This document shows, piece after piece, positions 35,390 to 43,242 of a stretch of DNA of 64,000 nt. The notes under the pieces are model-generated. The model ran no database searches. It had not been told where the DNA came from and saw only the letters and a list, made by a program, of their open reading frames with translations. Numbering within the stretch: the stretch's first letter is position 1; every line of letters begins with the position of its first letter. Origin of the DNA: Mycobacterium paraterrae (GTDB taxonomy: Bacteria > Actinomycetota > Actinomycetes > Mycobacteriales > Mycobacteriaceae); assembly GCF_022430545.2 (NCBI RefSeq), contig NZ_CP092488.2:930001-994000 (forward strand). The letters are read 5' to 3'. Position numbers and translations under genes: made by a program.

Positions 35390-36583
35390 TCAGTAACTCC
35401 TCGGCATTCCCAGCACGTGCTCGCCGAGGAAGTTCAAGATCATCTCCTGGCTCACCGGCGCGATCTTCATCAGCCGCGACTCGCGGAAGTAGCGCGACAC
35501 GTGGTACTCCTCCGAGTAGCCCATCCCGCCGTGTAGCTGCAGTGCCCGATCGGCCGCCCCGAACCCGGCGTCGGCACACAGGTACTTGGCGGTGTTCGCC
35601 TCACGCCCACAGGGTTTGCCGTTGTCGTAGAGCCAGGTGGCCTTACGCAGTACGAGTTCCGCGGCGTCGAGGCGGGCCAGCGAGTCGGCCAGCGGGAACT
35701 GCAGGCCTTGGTTCATGCCGATCGGTCGGTTGAAAACGACCCGCTCGTTGCCGTATTTGACGGCTTTGTCCAGGGCAACGCGGCCAATGCCTAGCGCCTC
35801 CGCGGCGATCAGCATCCGCTCGGGGTTGAGGCCGTCGAGAATGTACTTGAATCCCTTGCCTTCCTCGCCGACACGATCCTCGACCGGCACGATCAGGTCG
35901 TCGATGAACACCTCGTTGGAACTGACCGCGTTGCGACCCATCTTTTTGATCGGTCTGATGTCGACGCGGTCACGGTCGAGGTCAGTGAGGAACAGAGTCA
36001 TGCCGTCCGTCTTCTTCGCGCCGCGCTTCTCCAAGTCGGCCGGCGTCTCGGTGCGAGTCAGCAGCAGAATCTTCTCGGACTCCAACGCCTTGGAGATCCA
36101 GACCTTGCGGCCGTTGATCCGATAGTTGTCGCCTTCGCGCTTGGCGAACGTCGTGATACGCGAAGTGTCAAGGCCGGCGCCGGGTTCGGTGACGCCGAAG
36201 CACACATGCAGGTCGCCGTTGACGATGCGCGGTAGCGTCCTGGCCTTCAGCTCCTCCGAACCGTGCTTGACGACCGGTTGCATGCCGAAGATCGTCAAGT
36301 GGATCGCGCTGGCGCCGTTCATGGCCGCACCCGACCGCGACACCTCCTCGAGCAACAGCGTCGCCTCGGTGATCCCGAGTCCGTGGCCGCCGTATTCCTC
36401 GGGGATCGTCATACCCAGCCAGCCGCCCGCAGCTATCGCGTCGTAGAACTCCTGCGGAAACTCGTGCGCGAGATCCTTTTCCATCCAGTACTGGTCGTCG
36501 AACTTCGTCGCCAACTCGGCGACGGACTTGCGGATCAGTTCCTGGTCATCGGTCAGCTCGAAGCTCATCCCACCGCCGGCCAC
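35390..36583 (-). CDS. Acyl-CoA dehydrogenase
   Basis: 397 residues from GTG 36583, with AAGGAG eight bases upstream; ATG 36568 (MSFELTDDQ) is the alternative. It shows IPEEYGGHGLG, VTEPGAGLDTSRI and INGRKVWISKALESEK. The residue in the catalytic position is probably Glu380 (KIAPVSQEMILNFLG), in a motif that differs from the usual GTSE. Second gene of the operon, after the amidohydrolase. The altered active-site loop hints at an unusual acyl substrate. Confidence 0.9.
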   Translation of the reverse strand: MAGGGMSFELTDDQELIRKSVAELATKFDDQYWMEKDLAHEFPQEFYDAIAAGGWLGMTIPEEYGGHGLGITEATLLLEEVSRSGAAMNGASAIHLTIFGMQPVVKHGSEELKARTLPRIVNGDLHVCFGVTEPGAGLDTSRITTFAKREGDNYRINGRKVWISKALESEKILLLTRTETPADLEKRGAKKTDGMTLFLTDLDRDRVDIRPIKKMGRNAVSSNEVFIDDLIVPVEDRVGEEGKGFKYILDGLNPERMLIAAEALGIGRVALDKAVKYGNERVVFNRPIGMNQGLQFPLADSLARLDAAELVLRKATWLYDNGKPCGREANTAKYLCADAGFGAADRALQLHGGMGYSEEYHVSRYFRESRLMKIAPVSQEMILNFLGEHVLGMPRSY

Positions 36584-36636
36584 TGCTAAATCTCCTTCGA
36601 ATCAATTCGGCACCGGCAAGAGGGACCGGTGGCGTG

Positions 36637-37929
36637 TCAGTCCTTGTTGCCGGTCAGTTCCTTGGCGTTGGCCGCAAAGTCCGCGAAGCTGGCGGTCTCG
36701 TGCTTGTGCTTGGACAGCGCCTGGATCGAAACATCATGTCCTTCAGCGGCTTTGCGCAACGCCCCGACGGTAGCCTGGGCCTCGGTGATGTGGCTGAACG
36801 GGTCGAAGGAGTACCAGCGCATCGCGTTCTGGTACGACATCTTCTTGATCTCGTCGTCGGGCACGTTGTTCAGCGACAACACATCCCACAACTCCTCCGG
36901 CGCTCCCGGCCACATCGAGTCACTGTGCGGGTAGTCGGCCTCCCAGCAGATGTTGTCGATGCCGATCTCGTTGCGCAGGGCGACACCGACCTTGTCGCTG
37001 ATGAAGCAGGTCAGGAAGTGCTCGCGGAACACCTCGCTGGGCAGCTTGCCCTTGAAGTCCTGATGCGTCCACGTCGAGTGCATCTCATAGGTCCGGTCGG
37101 CACGCTCGAGGAAGTACGGGATCCACCCCGTGCCGCCTTCGGACAGCGCGATCTTCAGGTCCGGGTAATCCTTGATCGGTTGCGACCACAACAGGTCCGC
37201 GGCCGCCTGGACGATGTTCATCGGCTGCAGCGTGATCATCACATCCATTGGCGCGTCGGGGGCGGTGATCGCCAGCCGACCCGAGGATCCGATGTGGACG
37301 TTCATCACCGTGTTGGTGTCGACCAGCGCTTCCCACAGTGGCTTCCAGTGCTCGTTGTGGAAGCTGGGGTAGCCCATCGCTGCCGGGTTCTCGGTAAAGG
37401 TCAGCGCGTGCACACCCTTCTTGGCGACCCGTCGCACCTCCTTGGCGCACTCTTCGGCATCCCAGATCACCGGGATCGCCATCGGGATGAAGCGGGCCGG
37501 GTAGGCGCCGCACCACTCCTCGATGTGCCAGTCGTTGTAGGCCTGCACCAACGCGATAGAAAAGTCCCGGTCTTCGGTGGCAAACAGGCGCGCGGCGAAA
37601 CCGGGAAAGGACGGGAAGCAGATCGACGCGAGGATTCCGCCGGCGTTCATGTCCTTGATCCGCTCGTCGACGTTGTAGCAACCGGGGCGGATCTCGTCGA
37701 GGCCCTGCGGCTCGATTCCATACTCCTCTTTGGGACGACCGGCGACCGCGTTGAGCGCGACATTCGGAATGATCGTGTCGCGGAACTGCCAGGTGTCGGA
37801 CCCGTCCTCGTTGTGCACCAACCGCGGCGCATCGTCGATGTACTTCTTCGGCAGGTGATTCTTGAACATGTCGGGTGGCTCGACCGTGTGGTCGTCGACG
37901 CTGATCAGGATCATGTCGTCTTTGTTCAC
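36637..37929 (-). CDS. Amidohydrolase-2 family TIM-barrel protein
   Basis: 430 residues. Motifs are ISVDDHTVEPPDMF (D-x-H metal site), VMNVHIGSSG, LKIALSEGGTGWIPYFLERAD and NICWEADYPHSDSMWP. It has the layout of ACMSD-like hydrolases/decarboxylases, with a C-terminal extension of about 50 residues. It leads the seven-gene minus-strand operon; its stop is 53 bp before the next gene. Very close relatives are found repeatedly in mycobacterial catabolic clusters, but their reaction is not established. Confidence 0.88.
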   Translation of the reverse strand: MNKDDMILISVDDHTVEPPDMFKNHLPKKYIDDAPRLVHNEDGSDTWQFRDTIIPNVALNAVAGRPKEEYGIEPQGLDEIRPGCYNVDERIKDMNAGGILASICFPSFPGFAARLFATEDRDFSIALVQAYNDWHIEEWCGAYPARFIPMAIPVIWDAEECAKEVRRVAKKGVHALTFTENPAAMGYPSFHNEHWKPLWEALVDTNTVMNVHIGSSGRLAITAPDAPMDVMITLQPMNIVQAAADLLWSQPIKDYPDLKIALSEGGTGWIPYFLERADRTYEMHSTWTHQDFKGKLPSEVFREHFLTCFISDKVGVALRNEIGIDNICWEADYPHSDSMWPGAPEELWDVLSLNNVPDDEIKKMSYQNAMRWYSFDPFSHITEAQATVGALRKAAEGHDVSIQALSKHKHETASFADFAANAKELTGNKD

Positions 37930-38185
37930 TGCCCGGTCCTCTCCGTCGGGGGCGTTTCGGGGCCCACCTGGTCACTGGCTCACGCTTTCAAGCGATTGTT
38001 GCGAACCCGTGGTCGCCCCGTCGACGAATTGCTTTCGCCGTTGACTTCTCCCGTGCCATGAAAACTAGCTTCTTGAATCGAGAGAATCAACATTCCAAGG
38101 GTACCGGCCCCGCCGCAGGGGCTGGGTTGGCAGATCGGATGGGGTTACCTGGAGCGCACGCGTCGGTGCAGATGACACCCGGATA

Positions 38186-38223
38186 TTGACCAACGGCGGA
38201 GTTCGTGGAAACCTGTTGGTCAA
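38186..38223. promoter_or_regulatory. Inverted repeat, candidate second operator
   Basis: Perfect 9-bp arms, TTGACCAAC (38186-38194) and GTTGGTCAA (38215-38223), with a 20-base spacer. It sits four bases before operator copy 6. The CCAAC/GTTGG cores recall the repeat upstream of tetR at 30230, but the spacing differs. Confidence 0.45.
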
Positions 38224-38227
38224 ATTT

Positions 38228-38242
38228 GAGAATACGATTCTC
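38228..38242. promoter_or_regulatory. Palindromic operator copy 6 (perfect)
   Basis: GAGAATACGATTCTC, a perfect copy ending 17 bp upstream of the ATG at 38260. At this distance a bound protein would block the promoter or the ribosome-binding region of the Rieske oxygenase operon. Confidence 0.68.
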
Positions 38243-38259
38243 TTACCTGAGGAGCCCGC

Positions 38260-38817
38260 ATGCGCCTGTCCCCTTTGACGGCGGAGGAGTGGGACGACGC
38301 CGCCCGGGACGCGGTATCGGTGATGCTGCCCGAGGAGCGTCGCAACCCCGACGACGCCGGCACCCTGTTATCCACGCTGGTCCGTCACCCGAAGCTGACC
38401 CGCGCCTACCTCAAATTCAGCACCTACCTGCTGTACGGGTCGACGTTGCCGGCGCGGGTACGCGAGCTGGTGATCCTGCGCGTCGCGCACCGCCGCGAGT
38501 GCGACTACGAATGGACTCACCACGTCGAGCTGGGCGCGCGAGTCGGGCTCACCGATGCGGACATCGCCGCCGCGCGGAACGGGCACTCAGATGACGCGTT
38601 CGACGACGCTGTGTTGCGTGCCGTCGACGAACTCGACGAGAAGAGCAACCTCTCCGATCAGACCTGGACGGCACTCGGCGAACGGCTCGACGTGCAGCAG
38701 CGGATGGACCTGGTCTTTACGGCTGGCAACTACATCGCGCTGGCACTGGCATTGAACACTTTTGGCGTCGAGGTCGAGGACCGCGCCGGCGACGATGCAG
38801 AGCCCGCAGGGCGATGA
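38260..38817 (+). CDS. Carboxymuconolactone decarboxylase (AhpD-like) family protein
   Basis: 185 residues. The CMD/AhpD core is visible as LPARVRELVILRVAHRRECDYEWTHHVELGARVGLTDADI, with a second helical part ending FTAGNYIALALALNTFGV. The classic AhpD CxxC is not present; Cys-Asp-Tyr-Glu-Trp-x-His-His stands in its place, as in the decarboxylase-like branch. A ring-opening or detoxifying role is possible. First gene behind the perfect operator at 38228. Its stop codon lies inside the first copy of a 43-bp repeat. Confidence 0.87.
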   Translation: MRLSPLTAEEWDDAARDAVSVMLPEERRNPDDAGTLLSTLVRHPKLTRAYLKFSTYLLYGSTLPARVRELVILRVAHRRECDYEWTHHVELGARVGLTDADIAAARNGHSDDAFDDAVLRAVDELDEKSNLSDQTWTALGERLDVQQRMDLVFTAGNYIALALALNTFGVEVEDRAGDDAEPAGR

Positions 38818-38831
38818 GGAGAAGCGGCGCT
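38789..38831 (+). repeat. 43-bp direct repeat, copy 1
   Basis: Identical to 38845-38887 (offset 56 bp). It spans the last codons and stop of the AhpD-like gene. It looks like a dispersed mycobacterial gene-end element duplicated in place. Confidence 0.75.
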
Positions 38832-38844
38832 AGATACCGCGCCC

Positions 38845-38887
38845 GCGACGATGCAGAGCCCGCAGGGCGATGAGGAGAAGCGGCGCT
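38845..38887 (+). repeat. 43-bp direct repeat, copy 2
   Basis: Exact second copy of 38789-38831, lying in the gap before the Rieske oxygenase gene and separated from copy 1 by 13 bp. Confidence 0.75.
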
Positions 38888-38922
38888 GAAGAACGCGCCG
38901 GAACACAAGAGAGGTAAGGACA

Positions 38923-40212
38923 TTGGCACACTTCCCCAAGCCCGCCGCGGGCAGCTGGACCGAGAATTACCCGGACCTGGGCACGGACCCGGTGGACTAC
39001 ACCGACTCGATCGACCCGGCGTTCTTCGAAGCTGAACGCGAGGCGGTCTTCAAGAAGACCTGGCTCAACGTTGGCCGGATCGACCGACTCCCCCGCACCG
39101 GCAGCTACTTCACCAAAGAGCTGCCGTCGGCGGGTAAGGGCACGTCCGTGATCATCGTCAAGACCAAGGACGGCTCGGTCAAGGCGTATCACAACGTGTG
39201 CCGGCACCGCGGAAACAAGCTGGTGTGGAACGATTTTCCGAACGAAGAGACCTCCGGTACCTGCCGGCAGTTCACCTGCAAGTACCACGCCTGGCGCTAC
39301 AGCCTCGACGGTGACCTGACCTTCGTTCAGCAGGAAGAGGAATTCTTCGGCCTCGACAAAACGAACTACGGCCTGGCACCGGTGCGCTGTGAAGTGTGGG
39401 AAGGCTTCATTTTCATCAACTTCGACTCGGATGCGGCACCGCTAGTCGACTACCTCGGTCCGCTGGCCAAAAGCATCGAGGGCTATCCGTTCGGCGAAAT
39501 GACCGAAACCTATTCTTACCGCGCGGAAGTCGGCAGCAACTGGAAGCTGTTCATCGACGCGTTCGTCGAGTTCTACCACGCGCCGATCCTGCACCAGGGT
39601 CAGTACACCAAGGAAGAAGCCGCCAAGATCCAAAAGTTCGGCTACGAGGCGCTTCACTACGAGTTGGCCGGCCCGCACAACCTGCAGTCGACCTGGGGTG
39701 GGCAGGCGCCACCCACGGACATGTCCATGGTCAAGCCGATGGATCAGGTGCTGCGCAGCGGGCTATTCGGCCCGTGGGACAAGCCGGAAATCATCGAAAA
39801 CCTGGAGCTGCCACCGGGTGTCAACGTGAAGCGGGTGCCGCAGTGGGGCATCGACTCGTGGCTGTTCTACCCGAACTTCATGCTGCTGATCTGGGAGCCG
39901 GGCTGGTTCCTGACCTACCACTACTGGCCGACCGCGGTCGACAAGCACATCTTCGAGTCGACGCTGTATTTCGTTCCGCCGCGCAACGCGCGGGAACGGC
40001 TGGCCCAGGAGTTGGCGGCGGTGACGTTCAAGGAGTACGCGCTGCAGGATGCCAACACGCTGGAGGCGACGCAGACCATGATCGGCACTCGGGCCGTCAA
40101 GGAGTTCCTGCTCTGCGACCAAGAGGTTTTGATCCGCCACTTGCACAAGACCACGGGCGACTTCGTCGCGAAATGGGAAAAGGAGCACCACAACAATGGC
40201 GTTACCGTCTGA
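38923..40212 (+). CDS. Rieske non-heme iron oxygenase, alpha subunit
   Basis: 429 residues from TTG 38923, with GAGG eight bases upstream. The Rieske [2Fe-2S] ligands are C93-x-H95 and C119-x2-H122, with an unusually long 23-residue spacer. The mononuclear iron site has E216-F-Y-H219 and H224 (FYHAPILHQG). The enzyme should hydroxylate a ring or other hydrophobic substrate with O2. It needs a ferredoxin and reductase; the Rieske ferredoxin at 17659 is a candidate. It overlaps by 17 bp a small gene that may be an accessory subunit. Confidence 0.92.
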   Translation: MAHFPKPAAGSWTENYPDLGTDPVDYTDSIDPAFFEAEREAVFKKTWLNVGRIDRLPRTGSYFTKELPSAGKGTSVIIVKTKDGSVKAYHNVCRHRGNKLVWNDFPNEETSGTCRQFTCKYHAWRYSLDGDLTFVQQEEEFFGLDKTNYGLAPVRCEVWEGFIFINFDSDAAPLVDYLGPLAKSIEGYPFGEMTETYSYRAEVGSNWKLFIDAFVEFYHAPILHQGQYTKEEAAKIQKFGYEALHYELAGPHNLQSTWGGQAPPTDMSMVKPMDQVLRSGLFGPWDKPEIIENLELPPGVNVKRVPQWGIDSWLFYPNFMLLIWEPGWFLTYHYWPTAVDKHIFESTLYFVPPRNARERLAQELAAVTFKEYALQDANTLEATQTMIGTRAVKEFLLCDQEVLIRHLHKTTGDFVAKWEKEHHNNGVTV

Positions 40213-40519
40213 ATTCGCCGCCCTCGAGCCGTTTCTCGACTGGGATCTGGCCACCGAACCGGAGCGTTACGCCAAACGGCTGAGCTCCTCGATGGCCGAG
40301 ATGCAGGCGTTCTACGACGTGGCATTCCCGAAGCTCAACGATGTCATCGCGTACTGCGATAAGTTCCCGTTGGACGATCTGCCCGACGACGCGAGGACAC
40401 TCATGCACATCATGCAGTCGCTGGTGATGGTGTCGTTCCCGATCGAGGCGTGGAAGCAGCCGCGCGTTCCCGACAGCGGGGCCGCCTGGGTCGAGGTGCT
40501 GCGGGAGCCGGTGATCTAG
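40196..40519 (+). CDS. Small protein, probable oxygenase accessory subunit
   Basis: 107 residues, overlapping the end of the Rieske oxygenase gene by 17 bp, so translation is coupled. It is mostly helical (RLSSSMAEMQAFYDVAFPKLNDVIAYCDKFPLDDLPDDARTLM), acidic, and has no known motif. It is not a typical beta subunit of ring hydroxylases, which is larger and NTF2-like. The coupling supports a partner or assembly role; this is inference. Confidence 0.75.
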   Translation: MALPSEFAALEPFLDWDLATEPERYAKRLSSSMAEMQAFYDVAFPKLNDVIAYCDKFPLDDLPDDARTLMHIMQSLVMVSFPIEAWKQPRVPDSGAAWVEVLREPVI

Positions 40520-40522
40520 CCG

Positions 40523-41737
40523 GTGCTCACGCTGAAGGCCGCCGGGCTGCTCGACGTCGACGCCGGTGAGATCGTCTCGCCAGGCATCGTGCGCGTCGAC
40601 GGCGACCGGATCGTCGGTGTCGGTGGCGAACCCGAAGGCGACATCATCGATCTCGGCGATTCCATCCTGTTGCCAGGACTGATGGACATGGAAGTCAACC
40701 TGCTGATGGGTGGACGGGGCGAGACGCCCGGACTGTCCCAGGTGCAAGACGATCCGCCGACGCGGGTGTTGCGCGCCATCGGTAACGCCCGACGCACGTT
40801 GCGCGCAGGGTTCACCACGGTGCGCAACTTGGGGCTCTTCGTGAAGACCGGTGGCTACCTGCTCGACGTGGCGCTGGGCAAGGCCATCGACGCGGGGTGG
40901 GTCGATGGGCCCCGAATTGTGCCGGCCGGTCATGCGATCACACCGACCGGCGGCCACCTTGATCCGACGATGTTCGCCGCTTTCATGCCGGGCGCGCTCG
41001 AGCTGACCGTCGAAGAGGGCATCGCCAATGGTGTCGACGAGATCCGTAAAGCCGTGCGTTACCAGATCAAGCACGGCGCGCAATTGATCAAGGTATGCGT
41101 GTCCGGCGGCGTGATGTCGCTGACCGGTGAGGCTGGTGCGCAACACTATTCGGACGAGGAGCTCCGCGCGATCGTCGACGAGGCGCACCGACGAGGGCTG
41201 CGGGTGGCCGCGCACACGCACGGCGCAGAAGCCGTCAAGCACGCGGTCGCGTGCGGCATCGACTGCATCGAGCACGGTTTCCTGATGGACGACGAGGCCA
41301 TCCAGATGCTGGTCGACAACGACCGCTTCCTGGTGACCACCCGCCGGCTGGCCCAAGCGATGGACGTGTCCCGCGCTCCAAAAGAGCTGCAGGACAAGGC
41401 GGCCGAGATGTTTCCGAAGGCGGAGACGTCGATCAAGGCCGCCTACGAAGCTGGGGTGAAGATCGCGGTCGGCACCGACGCGCCGGCGATCCCACACGGC
41501 AAGAACGCCGACGAGCTCGTCACGTTGGTGGAGTGGGGCATGCCGCCGCTGGCGGTGCTGCGGGCCGCCACCACGGTCGCGGCCGACCTGATCAACGTCA
41601 ATGACCGCGGCCGGCTGGCAGAGGGTCAGCTCGCCGACATTATCGCGGTGCCGGGAGATCCGTTGTCGGACATCACCGTGACGCAACACGTGAACTTCGT
41701 GATGAAAGGCGGCACAGTCTATGTCGGACCGAATTGA
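40523..41737 (+). CDS. Amidohydrolase superfamily protein (imidazolonepropionase-like) with altered metal site
   Basis: 404 residues from GTG 40523. It has the urease-type amidohydrolase fold: N- and C-terminal beta-sandwich strands (LLDVDAGEIVSPGIVRVDGDRI, LAEGQLADIIAV) around a TIM barrel. Lys190 (LIKVCVSGG), His231 (AAHTHGAEA), His251 (CIEHGF) and Asp319 (VGTDAPAI) match metal and catalytic positions. The first metal motif, normally H-x-H in GLIDMHVHL, is here GLMDMEVNL (E57, N59). The protein may bind one metal differently or be inactive. It overlaps the SnoaL-like gene. Confidence 0.86.
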   Translation: MLTLKAAGLLDVDAGEIVSPGIVRVDGDRIVGVGGEPEGDIIDLGDSILLPGLMDMEVNLLMGGRGETPGLSQVQDDPPTRVLRAIGNARRTLRAGFTTVRNLGLFVKTGGYLLDVALGKAIDAGWVDGPRIVPAGHAITPTGGHLDPTMFAAFMPGALELTVEEGIANGVDEIRKAVRYQIKHGAQLIKVCVSGGVMSLTGEAGAQHYSDEELRAIVDEAHRRGLRVAAHTHGAEAVKHAVACGIDCIEHGFLMDDEAIQMLVDNDRFLVTTRRLAQAMDVSRAPKELQDKAAEMFPKAETSIKAAYEAGVKIAVGTDAPAIPHGKNADELVTLVEWGMPPLAVLRAATTVAADLINVNDRGRLAEGQLADIIAVPGDPLSDITVTQHVNFVMKGGTVYVGPN

Positions 41738-42146
41738 GGATCTCGTGGAGATCCAGCAACTGCTGGCCCGTTACGCGGTGACGATCACCCAGGAAGACAT
41801 CGACGGTTTGGTCGCGGTTTTCACCCCGGACGGCACTTACAGCGCGTTCGGCGAAACCTACTCGCTGGACCGGTTTCCCGTGCTTGTCGATGCCGCGCCG
41901 AAGGGTCTGTTCATGACCGCGACCCCGGTGATCGACCTCGAGGGCGACACCGCGACCGGGACCCAGCCGTTGTGCTTCATCGACCACGCCACCCACGACA
42001 TGCGGATCGGCTACTACAAGGACAACTACGTGCGCACCGCCGACGGGTGGCGCTTGAAAACCCGTGCCATGACTTTCATCCGGCGTAGTGGCGTACACGA
42101 TTCGGGTCGGCCACACGCGATCGGGCGTCCCAGCTCGACAGCATGA
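41721..42146 (+). CDS. SnoaL-like (NTF2-fold) protein
   Basis: 141 residues, ATG 41721, overlapping the amidohydrolase by 17 bp and the next ACAD by 4. The SnoaL/NTF2 pattern is IEDLVEIQQLLARYAVTITQEDIDGLVAVFTPDGTYSAFG near the N-terminus and GYYKDNYVRTADGWRLKTRAMTFI near the end. Such proteins act as isomerases, cyclases, dehydratases or oxygenase beta-like subunits. Which applies here cannot be told. Confidence 0.87.
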   Translation: MSDRIEDLVEIQQLLARYAVTITQEDIDGLVAVFTPDGTYSAFGETYSLDRFPVLVDAAPKGLFMTATPVIDLEGDTATGTQPLCFIDHATHDMRIGYYKDNYVRTADGWRLKTRAMTFIRRSGVHDSGRPHAIGRPSSTA

Positions 42147-43240
42147 AGGTCGAACAGTTCCGGACGGATCTTCGGGCCTGGCTCGACGAGCAGGACCTGA
42201 CGCCGGGCCCGGATCATTCACTCGAAGGCCACATGAAGCAGATGGCCCGGGTCAGCCGAGCGCTCTACGACGCCGATTGGATGCGCTACGGCTGGCCGGT
42301 CGAGGTCGGCGGGTTGGGCGGTCCCGCGATCCTGCGCGCGGTCGTCGGCGAAGAAGTGGTGGGTCGCCGCCTCGCCGAGCCGGGCCCCTATTCGATGCTC
42401 GAAGTGCTGACGCCGACCATGATCGATTACGCGCCCGACGGGCTCGCCGCCGAGATGGTTCCACGCCTATTGCGCGGCGAAGAGCAATGGTGCCAAGGCT
42501 TTTCCGAGCCCGGGTCCGGCAGCGACCTGGCATCGCTGACCACTCGGGCCGTGCAGGACGGTGACAACTGGATCGTCAACGGCCAAAAGGTGTGGACGAG
42601 CTACGCGCAGTTCTCCACCCGATGCATCCTGCTCACCCGGACCGCGCCCGGCTACCCAAACCATCAAGGCATCACTGCTTTTTTTGTCGACCTGGATACC
42701 CCTGGCATCAGCGTACGCCCGTTGCGCACCATGCACGGTGTGGACGAATTCTGCGAGGTCTACTACGACGACGTCGTGGTGCCGGGTGACCGCATGCTCG
42801 GAAAACCGGGCGACGGTTGGCGGCTGGCGATGGACCTGCTGCCCTACGAACGCTCCACCTGCTTCTGGCAGCGTATCGCGTACCTTTACTCGCGTTTCGA
42901 CGAGCTGATCGCCGAGGCTCACGATCCGGACGAATACGAGCTCGGCGCAGCGTATCTCGCGCTGCACACGCTGCGCTGCCGGTCGCGTGCCACCCAGCAC
43001 AGGCTGGCCGACGGCGAGTCGTTGGGGCCGCAGACGTCGATCGACAAGGTGCTGCTGGCCGGCGCCGAGCAGCGGTTGTACGACACGGTGCGCGACCTGT
43101 TACCGGGCGTGCTGGAGTTGGACGACACTCCTTGGCGCTCGGAGTTCCTCTATTCTCGCGCGTCGACCATCTACGGAGGTACGGCCGAGATCCAGCGCAA
43201 CATCATCGCGCGCCGGCTCCTTGATCTGGGCAAGGAGTGA
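42143..43240 (+). CDS. Acyl-CoA dehydrogenase
   Basis: 365 residues. It carries FSEPGSGSDLASLTTRA, VNGQKVWTSYAQFSTRC and catalytic Glu349 in IYGGTAEIQRNIIARRLL. ATG 42143 overlaps the SnoaL-like stop. It is followed within a few bases by a shorter ACAD lacking the N-terminal domain, so the two are probably subunits of one alpha2-beta2 dehydrogenase, as known for steroid side-chain FadE pairs. Confidence 0.92.
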   Translation: MKVEQFRTDLRAWLDEQDLTPGPDHSLEGHMKQMARVSRALYDADWMRYGWPVEVGGLGGPAILRAVVGEEVVGRRLAEPGPYSMLEVLTPTMIDYAPDGLAAEMVPRLLRGEEQWCQGFSEPGSGSDLASLTTRAVQDGDNWIVNGQKVWTSYAQFSTRCILLTRTAPGYPNHQGITAFFVDLDTPGISVRPLRTMHGVDEFCEVYYDDVVVPGDRMLGKPGDGWRLAMDLLPYERSTCFWQRIAYLYSRFDELIAEAHDPDEYELGAAYLALHTLRCRSRATQHRLADGESLGPQTSIDKVLLAGAEQRLYDTVRDLLPGVLELDDTPWRSEFLYSRASTIYGGTAEIQRNIIARRLLDLGKE

Positions 43241-43242
43241 GC

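Larger units (their letters stand above)
37930..38259. other. Divergent intergenic regulatory region
   Basis: 330 bp between the beta-oxidation operon (minus) and the Rieske oxygenase operon (plus). It contains an inverted repeat with TTGACCAAC / GTTGGTCAA arms (38186-38223) and a perfect GAGAAT-type operator (38228-38242). The part nearer 37929 shows no structure I can support, and no reading frame of interest. Confidence 0.55.

Noticed and set aside
38082..38096. GAGAATCAACATTCC near the divergent promoter region
   Set aside because: The second half does not align with ATTCTC at the required spacing.
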